From SIG307 sp964545045 (GTDB lineage Bacteria > Bacillota > Clostridia > Lachnospirales > Lachnospiraceae): a stretch of 64,000 nt of DNA. Of the stretch, positions 15,470 to 21,972 are shown piece after piece. The DNA is taken from contig CAZJEN010000007.1 of assembly GCA_964545045.1 (NCBI GenBank), forward strand, positions 1 to 64,000, read 5' to 3'. The position numbers were made by a program, and so were the translations under genes. Below the pieces are notes generated by a model, which did no database searches, had not been told where the DNA came from, and saw only the letters and a program-made list of their open reading frames with translations. How positions within the stretch are numbered: the first letter of the stretch is position 1; every line of letters starts with the position of its first letter.

Positions 15470-17665
15470 ATGTTACGTGTAAAAGCAAAAGCTAAATCTA
15501 TTTTATCTTTGGTTTTAGCACTGGCAATTGTACTGTCTTCTTTTGCAGCAATTCCGGCTACCAAAGCATCGGCTGCCGATACGGTTGTCGTTAATCTGAA
15601 CAAAACTTACCAGACAATCCGTGGTTTCGGTGGTATTAACCTTCCGGAATGGGTAGGTTCCGATATGACCACGGCACAGGTAAACAGAGCATTCGGAAAC
15701 GGTTCCAATGATCTTGGTTTATCCATCCTTCGTATTTATGTAAATGATGATAGAAATCAGTGGTATAAGGCACTTGCTACCGCAAAGACTGCAATAGCTA
15801 ACGGAGCAATCGTTTTCGCTACTCCGTGGAATCCGCCGGCTTCCATGTGCGAGACCTTTACCAGAACCTATACCGAATGGAACGGTCAGGTGAAGCAACA
15901 ATATAACCAGAAGCGTCTTCGTAAGGATAAATATTCCGATTACGCAAAGCACTTAAATGATTTCGTAAGCTACATGAAGAACAACGGTGTTGACCTTTAT
16001 GCAATTTCTATGGCAAACGAGCCGGACTATGGTCATGAATGGACCTGGTGGACCTCTGACGAGTGTGCTACCTTCCTTGCAAACTATGCCGGTCAGATTA
16101 ACTGCCGTGTCATTTCACCGGAATCCTTCTCTTATAATAAGGAATACTACAACAAGATTTTAAATAACAGTAACGCATACAAGAATACCGATATTTTCGG
16201 TACTCATTTCTACGGCACTTCCCGTAACAATATGGATTTCCCGGCACTTGAGAATTGCGGCAAGGAAATTTGGATGACTGAGGTTTATGTTCCGAACAGT
16301 GATGCGAATTCCGCAAATCGTTGGCCGGAGGCTATTCAGGTATCCGAGAACATTCACAACGGCCTTGTAGTGGGCAACATGAATGCCTATGTATGGTGGT
16401 ACATCCGCCGCAGCTACGGTCCGATGACGGAAGACGGTGCTATCAGTAAGCGTGGTTACTGTATGGCACAGTATTCCAAGTTCGTTCGTCCGGGCTATGT
16501 ACGTGTTGATGCTACCGAAATCCCGGCCAACGGCGTGTATGTATCTGCTTACAAGGGTAACAACCAGGCTGTCATTGTTGCGGTTAATACCGGCAGCACC
16601 GGCTATGCACAGAATTTCAGCCTTTCCGGTAACACAATCAAGAAGGTGGATCGTTATCGTACCTCCTCCGGTGAAAATCTTGCATTGACCTCCAATATGG
16701 AATGTAGTTCCAACGGTTTCTGGGCTACTTTACCGGCAAACAGTGTTTCCACTTTTGTTGTAACTTTGGGTACAAGCACAGGTTCCAACAACAATAATAA
16801 CAATAACAGCGGATCTGTTTCCACCAGCGAAAATACCATTCAGTGTGAGAGCATGACCTTAAGCGGTACTTATGCGGGCACGATTACCTCTCCGTTTAAC
16901 GGTGCTGTATTATATGCAAACAACGATGCTGTTTCCTTCAACAAGTATTTTGCATACGATACCCATGACTTCACCTTGAGAGGTGCTTCCAACGGTAGCA
17001 AAACCGCAAAGGTAGACCTTGTAATCAACAACGAGAAGAAGGGAACCTTTACCTTCACCGGTACTTCTGCAACCGAGTACACCCTTAAGGGAATTAAGCA
17101 TCCGACCGGTGATATCAACATTAAGCTTGTTGTTTCTACCGATGACGGTACCTGGGATGTATATTTGGATTACTTAACCGTTGGTTCCGCAAGCAACAGC
17201 GGAAGCAGCAACAGCACTCAGCAGAGCGCATTCAACAGCACTACCAAGTATAAGTTAATCAACAGAAACAGCGGTAAGGTTTTGGATGTTCAATACGGTT
17301 CTAAGGACAATGGAGCAAATGTTCTTCAGTACACCGACCAGGGTAACGCGAACCAGAAGTGGTATTTGATTCCGACCGGCGACGGTTACTATACTATTAA
17401 GAATGCATATACCGAAAAGATGGTAGATGTTTCCGGTAAGTCCAAGGACAATGGCGGTGATGTAATTCAGTATCAGTCCAACGGTGGCACAAATCAGCAG
17501 TGGAAAATCGAGGCTACCGACAACGGCTACTACAGATTGATTAACAGAAACAGCGGGCTGGCCCTTGATGTTTCCGGTAAGAGTACTGCAGATAACGGTG
17601 ATGTAATCCAGTGGGCATACAACGGCGGTGCAAATCAGCAGTGGAAGATTGAAGCGACAAACTAA
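15470..17665 (+). CDS. xynC: Secreted glucuronoxylanase GH30_8 with CBM6/36-like and CBM13 modules
   Basis: A 731-residue exported enzyme. Signal peptide residues 1-36 (cleavage near ASAAD). The catalytic domain, about 37-430, closely follows Bacillus XynC: RGFGGINLPEW, acid/base E184 in SMANEPDYGHEW, nucleophile E271 in IWMTEVYVP, and WWYIRRSYGPM, which in family GH30_8 binds the methylglucuronate side group. After an Asn-rich linker (about 440-447) comes a beta-sandwich binding module (about 455-575) and a ricin-type CBM13 (about 590-731) with three NQxW repeats. It cuts glucuronoxylan next to substituted xyloses outside the cell. Neither the linkers nor the modules resemble neighbouring genes. 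A cre-like site suggests catabolite repression. Confidence 0.93.
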   Translation: MLRVKAKAKSILSLVLALAIVLSSFAAIPATKASAADTVVVNLNKTYQTIRGFGGINLPEWVGSDMTTAQVNRAFGNGSNDLGLSILRIYVNDDRNQWYKALATAKTAIANGAIVFATPWNPPASMCETFTRTYTEWNGQVKQQYNQKRLRKDKYSDYAKHLNDFVSYMKNNGVDLYAISMANEPDYGHEWTWWTSDECATFLANYAGQINCRVISPESFSYNKEYYNKILNNSNAYKNTDIFGTHFYGTSRNNMDFPALENCGKEIWMTEVYVPNSDANSANRWPEAIQVSENIHNGLVVGNMNAYVWWYIRRSYGPMTEDGAISKRGYCMAQYSKFVRPGYVRVDATEIPANGVYVSAYKGNNQAVIVAVNTGSTGYAQNFSLSGNTIKKVDRYRTSSGENLALTSNMECSSNGFWATLPANSVSTFVVTLGTSTGSNNNNNNNSGSVSTSENTIQCESMTLSGTYAGTITSPFNGAVLYANNDAVSFNKYFAYDTHDFTLRGASNGSKTAKVDLVINNEKKGTFTFTGTSATEYTLKGIKHPTGDINIKLVVSTDDGTWDVYLDYLTVGSASNSGSSNSTQQSAFNSTTKYKLINRNSGKVLDVQYGSKDNGANVLQYTDQGNANQKWYLIPTGDGYYTIKNAYTEKMVDVSGKSKDNGGDVIQYQSNGGTNQQWKIEATDNGYYRLINRNSGLALDVSGKSTADNGDVIQWAYNGGANQQWKIEATN

Positions 17666-17700
17666 TTCAAAACAGAATACGTTGTCATAGACAGGAACAA

Positions 17701-17722
17701 AGAATCTCGCTTGCGAGATTCT
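17701..17722 (+). repeat. Perfect hairpin after the xylanase gene
   Basis: AGAATCTCGC-TT-GCGAGATTCT: 10-bp perfect stem with a 2-base loop, no T-tract. It belongs to the same style of tiny-loop intergenic hairpins seen at 1058-1071, 10574-10585 and 10597-10622. Confidence 0.6.
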
Positions 17723-17734
17723 CCTATAGAGTAA

Positions 17735-17768
17735 AAGGATGCGGTTTTCGGACCGCATCCTTCTTTGT
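17735..17768 (+). terminator. Terminator after the xylanase gene
   Basis: AAGGATGCGGT 17735-17745, loop TTTCGG, ACCGCATCCTT 17752-17762, then CTTTGTATTTT. The stem is perfect and GC-rich. Confidence 0.85.
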
Positions 17769-17776
17769 ATTTTAGG

Positions 17777-17879
17777 TTCATATTTCCCATATCCCCTTCA
17801 TTCACTGTAAAAAAGCCTGCATGAGGGTACGAGGTTGGAAGGATGTATTGAAGAACGGGTTGCGTGGGCAGTGAATTAG
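17777..17879 (+). pseudogene. spoIIID 5' fragment A (promoter plus 9 codons)
   Basis: Bases 17777-17861 repeat the region 21513-21597, that is, the sigma-E-like promoter and start of the intact spoIIID, at roughly 94% identity. The -35 TCATATT is kept; the -10 has one change (CATTCACT). The TTG start (17835) opens M-E-G-C-I-E-E-R-V and then leaves spoIIID, stopping at TAG 17877-17879 after 14 codons. It is a remnant, most distal of three copies, with the DUF2798-like gene between it and copy B. Confidence 0.85.
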
Positions 17880-18114
17880 GGGATAAAGAATAGTTTTCAA
17901 TTTAGAAAAGGTTGAGATGAGCCGGGCAGGGATCTTGTCGGTTTTTTTGTTTACTTTCCTCAAAGCCATAAGATGACGAACAGGGTTCCGATTTATAATC
18001 TGAGGAAGTGGTTATTCAATGTCTTCTATTGGCTGGAAATTTGCAACAGGAAAGTTGCACAAAAAGTCAGTGTTTGAAATGCCGTATACCTACGAATTGT
18101 AAGCGGATTGATTC

Positions 18115-18143
18115 TTGACTTTTCAAAATTAATCGGATATAAT
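18115..18143 (+). promoter_or_regulatory. Sigma-A promoter of the DUF2798-like gene
   Basis: TTGACT 18115-18120, 17 bases, TATAAT 18138-18143. One mismatch in all; a strong vegetative promoter giving a leader of about 130 bases. Confidence 0.85.
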
Positions 18144-18179
18144 CTGTTTTTGTAAAAAATAAAATAATTTTGTAGAACG

Positions 18180-18259
18180 ACACAAGTATTGCTTAGGCAT
18201 GTAAATCTGATTACGGTACACACAGAATAGATTTGCATACGGCATGCTTGTGTTTTTTT
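18180..18259 (+). promoter_or_regulatory. Leader hairpin ending in T7 (attenuator or riboregulator candidate)
   Basis: ACACAAG 18180-18186 pairs with CTTGTGT 18247-18253, and GTAAATCT near 18201 pairs with AGATTTGC near 18229-18236; the long stem runs straight into T7 at 18253-18259. It lies between the promoter and the ribosome site (AAGGAGG 18265-18271), so read-through is needed for expression. No known riboswitch class is recognised. Confidence 0.6.
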
Positions 18260-18278
18260 ACGCAAAGGAGGATCTTTT

Positions 18279-18857
18279 ATGCCGAGAAATCAGTTTCAGC
18301 GAATGATATTCGCACTAATGACAGTAATTGTCACAGTTCATTCCTATGTATTTTACAGTTTGTATGTAGTGAATGGAGATTACTTTTTAGCCATTGAGGG
18401 AGCTACCGGTGTGATTGATGGAATTAATCGAAACGGTGGCGTAATGATGTTTGGCCGGATGTTCCCTATTTGGGCAGTAGTGCTGCTTGAGTTTGTTCTT
18501 GCGTATACACTGGAATGTGTGATGGGAAGTCCGTGTTCTTTCAAACTTGCATGTAAAGTGTTCAATCCTAAGACAACACATCCGGTATTGTTTGAAACTG
18601 CAATCATCTGTGCAACCGTAGGACTTATGTGTCCTTCCATGAGCTTTTTGGCGGCAATCATTTATTATCCGTATTATGCCGGATTCAATGTGTTTACATT
18701 TTTGGCTAATTGGATAGAACTGGTATGTTATAACTTCCCGTTTGCGTTCTTTACGCAGTTGTTTTTCATTCAGCCATTAATTCGTACTCTGTTCAAGATT
18801 GTTTTTGCAAAAGATATTAAAGACAGAAAAAATAGTAGTTTGGAATCTAGCTTATAA
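18279..18857 (+). CDS. DUF2798-like four-helix membrane protein
   Basis: A 192-residue membrane protein starting at ATG 18279 after AAGGAGG. The pattern NQFQRMIFALMTVIVTVHSYVFY at the N-terminus resembles the DUF2798 family, which has no known function. Hydrophobic segments lie at about 8-30, 62-82, 105-130 and 137-165. It is AT-rich relative to the flanking core genes and sits between two spoIIID fragments, so it is an accessory gene. It has its own strong promoter and a leader terminator hairpin, implying conditional expression. The tail is basic (residues 168-185), fitting a cytoplasmic C-terminus. Confidence 0.6.
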   Translation: MPRNQFQRMIFALMTVIVTVHSYVFYSLYVVNGDYFLAIEGATGVIDGINRNGGVMMFGRMFPIWAVVLLEFVLAYTLECVMGSPCSFKLACKVFNPKTTHPVLFETAIICATVGLMCPSMSFLAAIIYYPYYAGFNVFTFLANWIELVCYNFPFAFFTQLFFIQPLIRTLFKIVFAKDIKDRKNSSLESSL

Positions 18858-18887
18858 AAGGTATTGAACTATTGATTTCTATGTCCG

Positions 18888-19076
18888 TCATATTTCCCCC
18901 TCCGCCCTCATACACTGTAAAAAAGCCTGCATGAGGGTACGAGATTGGAAGGATGTATTGAAGAACGGGTTATAGAGATTGCAAGGTACATAGTGGAGCA
19001 CAAGGCGACGGTTCGTGAGACGGCGAAGGCCTTTGGGATAAGTAAGAGTACGGTGCATGCGGTAGTAACAAAATAG
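18888..19076 (+). pseudogene. spoIIID 5' fragment B (promoter plus 38 codons)
   Basis: Repeats the intact spoIIID promoter and first 38 codons (compare 21514-21684). The sigma-E-like elements are intact: TCATATT 18888-18894 and CATACACT with a 14-base spacer. The frame from TTG 18945 reads like spoIIID through SKSTVH, then AVVTK and stop TAG 19074-19076, 43 residues. It keeps most of the helix-turn-helix but loses the basic C-terminal part needed for DNA binding in SpoIIID, so it is probably nonfunctional, though it could still be transcribed in the mother cell. Confidence 0.9.
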
Positions 19077-19127
19077 AACGGTTGAGAAGTCAGATGATAT
19101 GGGAAATTGAATAGGGATAAAATTAAA

Positions 19128-19159
19128 ACACTCTCAGGTGGAAATCTGGGAGTGTTTTT
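19128..19159 (+). terminator. Terminator after fragment B
   Basis: ACACTCTCAG 19128-19137, loop GTGGAAAT, CTGGGAGTGT 19146-19155 (one G-U pair), T5. Near-identical to the hairpin at 14060-14091. Confidence 0.8.
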
Positions 19160-19167
19160 GGTATAAT
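19159..19167 (+). promoter_or_regulatory. Extended -10 promoter fused to the terminator
   Basis: TGGTATAAT: TGn plus TATAAT at 19162-19167, starting in the terminator T-tract, as at 14091-14099. Transcription would begin near 19174, which excludes ATG 19166 as the start of the next gene. Confidence 0.65.
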
Positions 19168-19201
19168 GAAAAGAAGCTTTTGTGATGGAAGGGGAAGATT
19201 T

Positions 19202-20071
19202 ATGTCAGAGGTAATTGACTGGTTACTTGGAGATAACAATCCTGCGGTAAAATATCGTACACAAACTGAATTATTGGGAGAGTCGGGAGATAAGGAACCT
19301 ATTATATCCTGGCTTGCGAAGAAACTTCCAGAGAATTGGTTTGAAACAAAAGGGCTTTGGTTCATTTATTACATAACAGCGTTTGCTGAATGTGGTTTAT
19401 CTTATGAGGATATGCCGAAGGAAGCAATAGAAAAGGCATTTGCATTATTTGATGAAACCATTGATTGTGGATGTGCAGAGTTTATGTTACTGACAGCGCT
19501 GATAAAGCTGGGATTAGAAGAGCATCCGGCGATGAAGCGAATCATGGATGAACTGAAGTGTCAGAGCCTTCCGGATGGCGGATATGTTTGTCGGCGTATC
19601 ATAAATAAGCTCGATTATACGCCTAAGAGCTGTTATAAAGCAAATCTGCACGCCCTGCTTTTTGTGGCGGAATGTAAAAAGAAGGGCATTGATATTAAGG
19701 CATTTCAGCCACTGATTGATTACTTTTTCAGTCGCAATTTGTTTTATAAAAGTGATAAGACTACACTTGTCATGGATGACAGAGAAGGATGGCGTACCGT
19801 AGATACCTTTTATCCATTTGAGTCTATGAGAGTAGGGTTACAGAATGTTGTAGAAGCATTTTGTGCCTTGGGCTATGGTAAGGATGAACGGCTTTTGGAA
19901 GCTTGGAACTTGATTGAAAAACATAAGGATGATACCGGTAAATATATCCTTAAAGGAACATTAACCAAATCATACCTACCAAAGACCGGAGAAAAAGAAG
20001 GTAAGCCTAGTAAGTGGGTAACTTTTTATGTGCTATTGGCAAAAAAGGAGAGATACGGTAATGAATTCTGA
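19202..20071 (+). CDS. Alpha-toroid-like protein of unknown function
   Basis: A 289-residue cytoplasmic protein. ATG 19202 is chosen because it follows GGAAGGGGAAG and the promoter excludes ATG 19166. The layout of repeated helix pairs with Gly/Pro-containing turns (WLLGDNNPAVKYRTQTELLG at the N-terminus; CQSLPDGGYVCRR in the middle; LIEKHKDDTGKYILKG near the end) looks like the alpha/alpha barrel of prenyltransferase/terpenoid-cyclase proteins, but the DxDD or zinc motifs are not seen. It overlaps the next gene by 11 bases, so the two are translationally coupled. AT-rich, accessory, located between spoIIID copies B and C. Confidence 0.5.
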   Translation: MSEVIDWLLGDNNPAVKYRTQTELLGESGDKEPIISWLAKKLPENWFETKGLWFIYYITAFAECGLSYEDMPKEAIEKAFALFDETIDCGCAEFMLLTALIKLGLEEHPAMKRIMDELKCQSLPDGGYVCRRIINKLDYTPKSCYKANLHALLFVAECKKKGIDIKAFQPLIDYFFSRNLFYKSDKTTLVMDDREGWRTVDTFYPFESMRVGLQNVVEAFCALGYGKDERLLEAWNLIEKHKDDTGKYILKGTLTKSYLPKTGEKEGKPSKWVTFYVLLAKKERYGNEF

Positions 20072-20597
20072 TTATAAAGTTGAGGCTATGGATATTCTTT
20101 TGAACGAAGATTGTGTCTTACAAAGATATATACCCTTGATTCCGTATAAGTATGACATCATAAAGAATCTGAAAAAGCTTGGGTGCCATACAAAATCGGA
20201 TTGTATGAAACTTTCCGATCAGTCCTTAGTGAGCATCGGGTTAACTGATATGGAAATGGTAATACTCTTCAGAAATTTTTTGACTTTATATGATGTGAAA
20301 CCGGCAAAACTAAAAGAGATAAATTCAATTTGTAAAACTCCGGAAGAAACGCAAGCGTTTCAGGAATTGTATCAGTTACCCGGTGTGAAAAGTACGAGAG
20401 CAATCCTATATTATAAAGCTGGTTTGCGTTCTTTGGAGATGATTGCACAGTCTTCTGTTCAAGAAATAATTGCGAAAACGGAGTATGTCATTAAAACTGA
20501 ACATTTAGATTTAAAAGTACCGTTGATGAAAGAGGTAAGAACACATATTGCGGTTGCAAGAGCATTTACGGATTATTTGAACACAGAACTGTCGTAA
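20061..20597 (+). CDS. Helix-hairpin-helix protein of unknown function
   Basis: A 178-residue helical protein starting at ATG 20061 after AAAAGGAGAG, overlapping the preceding stop. Residues about 110-135 (LYQLPGVKSTRAILYYKAGL) form a helix-hairpin-helix of the kind that contacts DNA backbone or mediates protein contacts in DUF4332-like and repair proteins. An earlier segment (about 38-70, KNLKKLGCHTKSDCMKLSDQ) may be a second, degenerate copy. No catalytic motif is seen. Together with the preceding toroid-like gene it forms a two-gene accessory operon. A nucleic-acid role is inference only. Confidence 0.5.
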   Translation: MNSDYKVEAMDILLNEDCVLQRYIPLIPYKYDIIKNLKKLGCHTKSDCMKLSDQSLVSIGLTDMEMVILFRNFLTLYDVKPAKLKEINSICKTPEETQAFQELYQLPGVKSTRAILYYKAGLRSLEMIAQSSVQEIIAKTEYVIKTEHLDLKVPLMKEVRTHIAVARAFTDYLNTELS

Positions 20598-20673
20598 TGA
20601 CAAATCGGAGCAAACAAAGACAGGATTTCTGATACTATTTATCCTAGAATCAAGCATGAAAGGAGAGCTACCG

Positions 20674-21510
20674 ATGGAATGGGTGAAAACAATCAACAAT
20701 GCCATAGAATATATGGAAAATCATTTAACAGATGATATTACGCTTGGTGATATTGCGGAAAGCGTATATATTTCTACATTTCATTTTCAGCGGGCATTTT
20801 CTATGATGGCGGGGATATCTCCGGCAGAATATTTAAGAAATCGCCGGCTTTCCCAAGCGGGTGCGGAGCTGGCAAACGGAGAAGCTCGTGTCATTGATGT
20901 GGCATTGAAATATGGGTATGATTCGCCGGAAAGCTTTGCAAAAGCATTTTCGCGATTTCATGGGGTTTCGCCGATGCAAGTCAGAAAAGGTAGTCCTCTT
21001 AAGTATATGAATCGGTATAAGATTCGAATCACGATTGACGGAGGTAGTATGATGGAGTACAAAATTGAAAAGTTGGAAGCAATGGAGTTACTGGTACATG
21101 CAAAGAATTTTCATGCAGAAACAAGCGAGGAGGAAATACCGGCATTTTGGGATGAATATTACTCCAACGAGGAGTATAGAAAAATACCGGGATACTTAGG
21201 AATTTGTGCACAGAAGAAGACAGACGGTGAGGAATTTCGGTATGGAATCGGCTGCCAGGCGTCTGATGTTGAGGGAATTCCGGAAGGATTTGAGGTGATA
21301 CATATTCCGGAGTATTCTTGGGCGGTATTCCGTTGTGTGGGACCATCCTCGGAAGCGATTCAAGCCATGTGGGACAAGATATACAACGAGTGGCTTCCGG
21401 TAACGGAATATGAGCTAATCCCGGATTATTACATTGAAAATTACTTGCCTGGAAATCCGACTGCACAGGATTATGTAAGTGAAATTTGTATTCCGGTGAA
21501 AATGAAGTAA
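20674..21510 (+). CDS. AraC-type regulator with GyrI-like effector domain
   Basis: A 278-residue transcription factor. Residues about 5-105 hold two helix-turn-helices of the AraC family (DDITLGDIAESVYISTFHFQ; VIDVALKYGYDSPESFAKAF then FHGVSPMQVR). Residues about 120-275 are a GyrI-like (SOUL/BmrR-type) ligand-binding domain (YKIEKLEAMELLVHAK, FEVIHIPEYSWAVFRC, TEYELIPDYYIENYLPG). Such proteins usually sense hydrophobic or cationic drugs. ATG 20674 is preferred to ATG 20656 because AGGAGAG lies between them. No transporter is adjacent, so the target is unknown. It ends just before the intact spoIIID promoter. Confidence 0.85.
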   Translation: MEWVKTINNAIEYMENHLTDDITLGDIAESVYISTFHFQRAFSMMAGISPAEYLRNRRLSQAGAELANGEARVIDVALKYGYDSPESFAKAFSRFHGVSPMQVRKGSPLKYMNRYKIRITIDGGSMMEYKIEKLEAMELLVHAKNFHAETSEEEIPAFWDEYYSNEEYRKIPGYLGICAQKKTDGEEFRYGIGCQASDVEGIPEGFEVIHIPEYSWAVFRCVGPSSEAIQAMWDKIYNEWLPVTEYELIPDYYIENYLPGNPTAQDYVSEICIPVKMK

Positions 21511-21513
21511 TCT

Positions 21514-21542
21514 TCATATTTCCCCTCTCCCCTTCATACACT
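21514..21542 (+). promoter_or_regulatory. Sigma-E promoter of spoIIID
   Basis: TCATATT 21514-21520, 14 bases, CATACACT 21535-21542: a full match to the mother-cell sigma-E consensus (KMATATT and CATACAHT). It lies 28 bases before the TTG start. Copies are found at 18888 and, with one change, at 17778. Confidence 0.85.
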
Positions 21543-21570
21543 GTAAAAAAGCCTGCATGAGGGTACGAGA

Positions 21571-21822
21571 TTGGAAGGATGTATTGAAGAACGGGTGGTA
21601 GAAATCGCAAGGTACATAGTGGAGCATAAGGCGACGGTGAGAGAGACGGCCAAGGCCTTTGGGATAAGTAAGAGTACGGTGCATAAGGATGTCACCGAGC
21701 GTCTCCCTCGCGTGAACAAAAACCTTGCCGAGGCCACCAGAGAGGTACTGGATGTGAACAAGTCCGAGCGCCATATTCGTGGGGGAATGGCGACGCGGGA
21801 GAAGTATTTACATAAGGTATAG
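21571..21822 (+). CDS. spoIIID: Sporulation transcriptional regulator SpoIIID (intact copy)
   Basis: An 83-residue DNA-binding protein that switches mother-cell gene expression during sporulation. It shows IEERVVEIARYIVEHKATVRETAKAFG, the helix-turn-helix ending SKSTVHKDVTERLP (about 32-46) and the basic tail VLDVNKSERHIRGGMATREKYLH (about 59-81), all as in SpoIIID of spore formers. The start is TTG 21571 with GAGGGT 7 bases upstream; an ATG at 21557 is out of frame. It has a sigma-E promoter and its own terminator. Two truncated upstream copies of its promoter and 5' end mark insertions at this locus. Its presence shows the organism is, or recently was, able to sporulate. Confidence 0.95.
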   Translation: MEGCIEERVVEIARYIVEHKATVRETAKAFGISKSTVHKDVTERLPRVNKNLAEATREVLDVNKSERHIRGGMATREKYLHKV

Positions 21823-21829
21823 CACAATG

Positions 21830-21879
21830 AAAGGCGACTGTAAAACGCTGGTTTGAAAAGCTTTTGCGGTCGTCTTTTT
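21830..21879 (+). terminator. Terminator after spoIIID
   Basis: AAAGGCGACTG 21830-21840 pairs with CGGTCGTCTTT (from 21867, G-U pair) and inner AAAA/TTTT also pair; ends in T5. Confidence 0.7.
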
Positions 21880-21902
21880 GAATGCTCGGTTCTGTGGACT
21901 TG

Positions 21903-21931
21903 TTGAAAAAAAGAGGTGCTTGTGTTATACT
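21903..21931 (+). promoter_or_regulatory. Promoter of the lipoprotein gene
   Basis: TTGAAA 21903-21908, 17 bases, TATACT 21926-21931. Confidence 0.7.
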
Positions 21932-21972
21932 TGTACTCAATGAAAGGAATTCTTTGATTGGAGGGAATACAT

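Noticed and set aside
17777..19076. Insertion sequence as source of the repeats before spoIIID
   Set aside because: The repeated unit is clearly the spoIIID promoter and 5' end; no transposase or terminal inverted repeats are present.
19166..19201. Longer N-terminus for the toroid-like protein
   Set aside because: The ATG lies inside the -10 element of its own promoter; ATG 19202 has the ribosome site.
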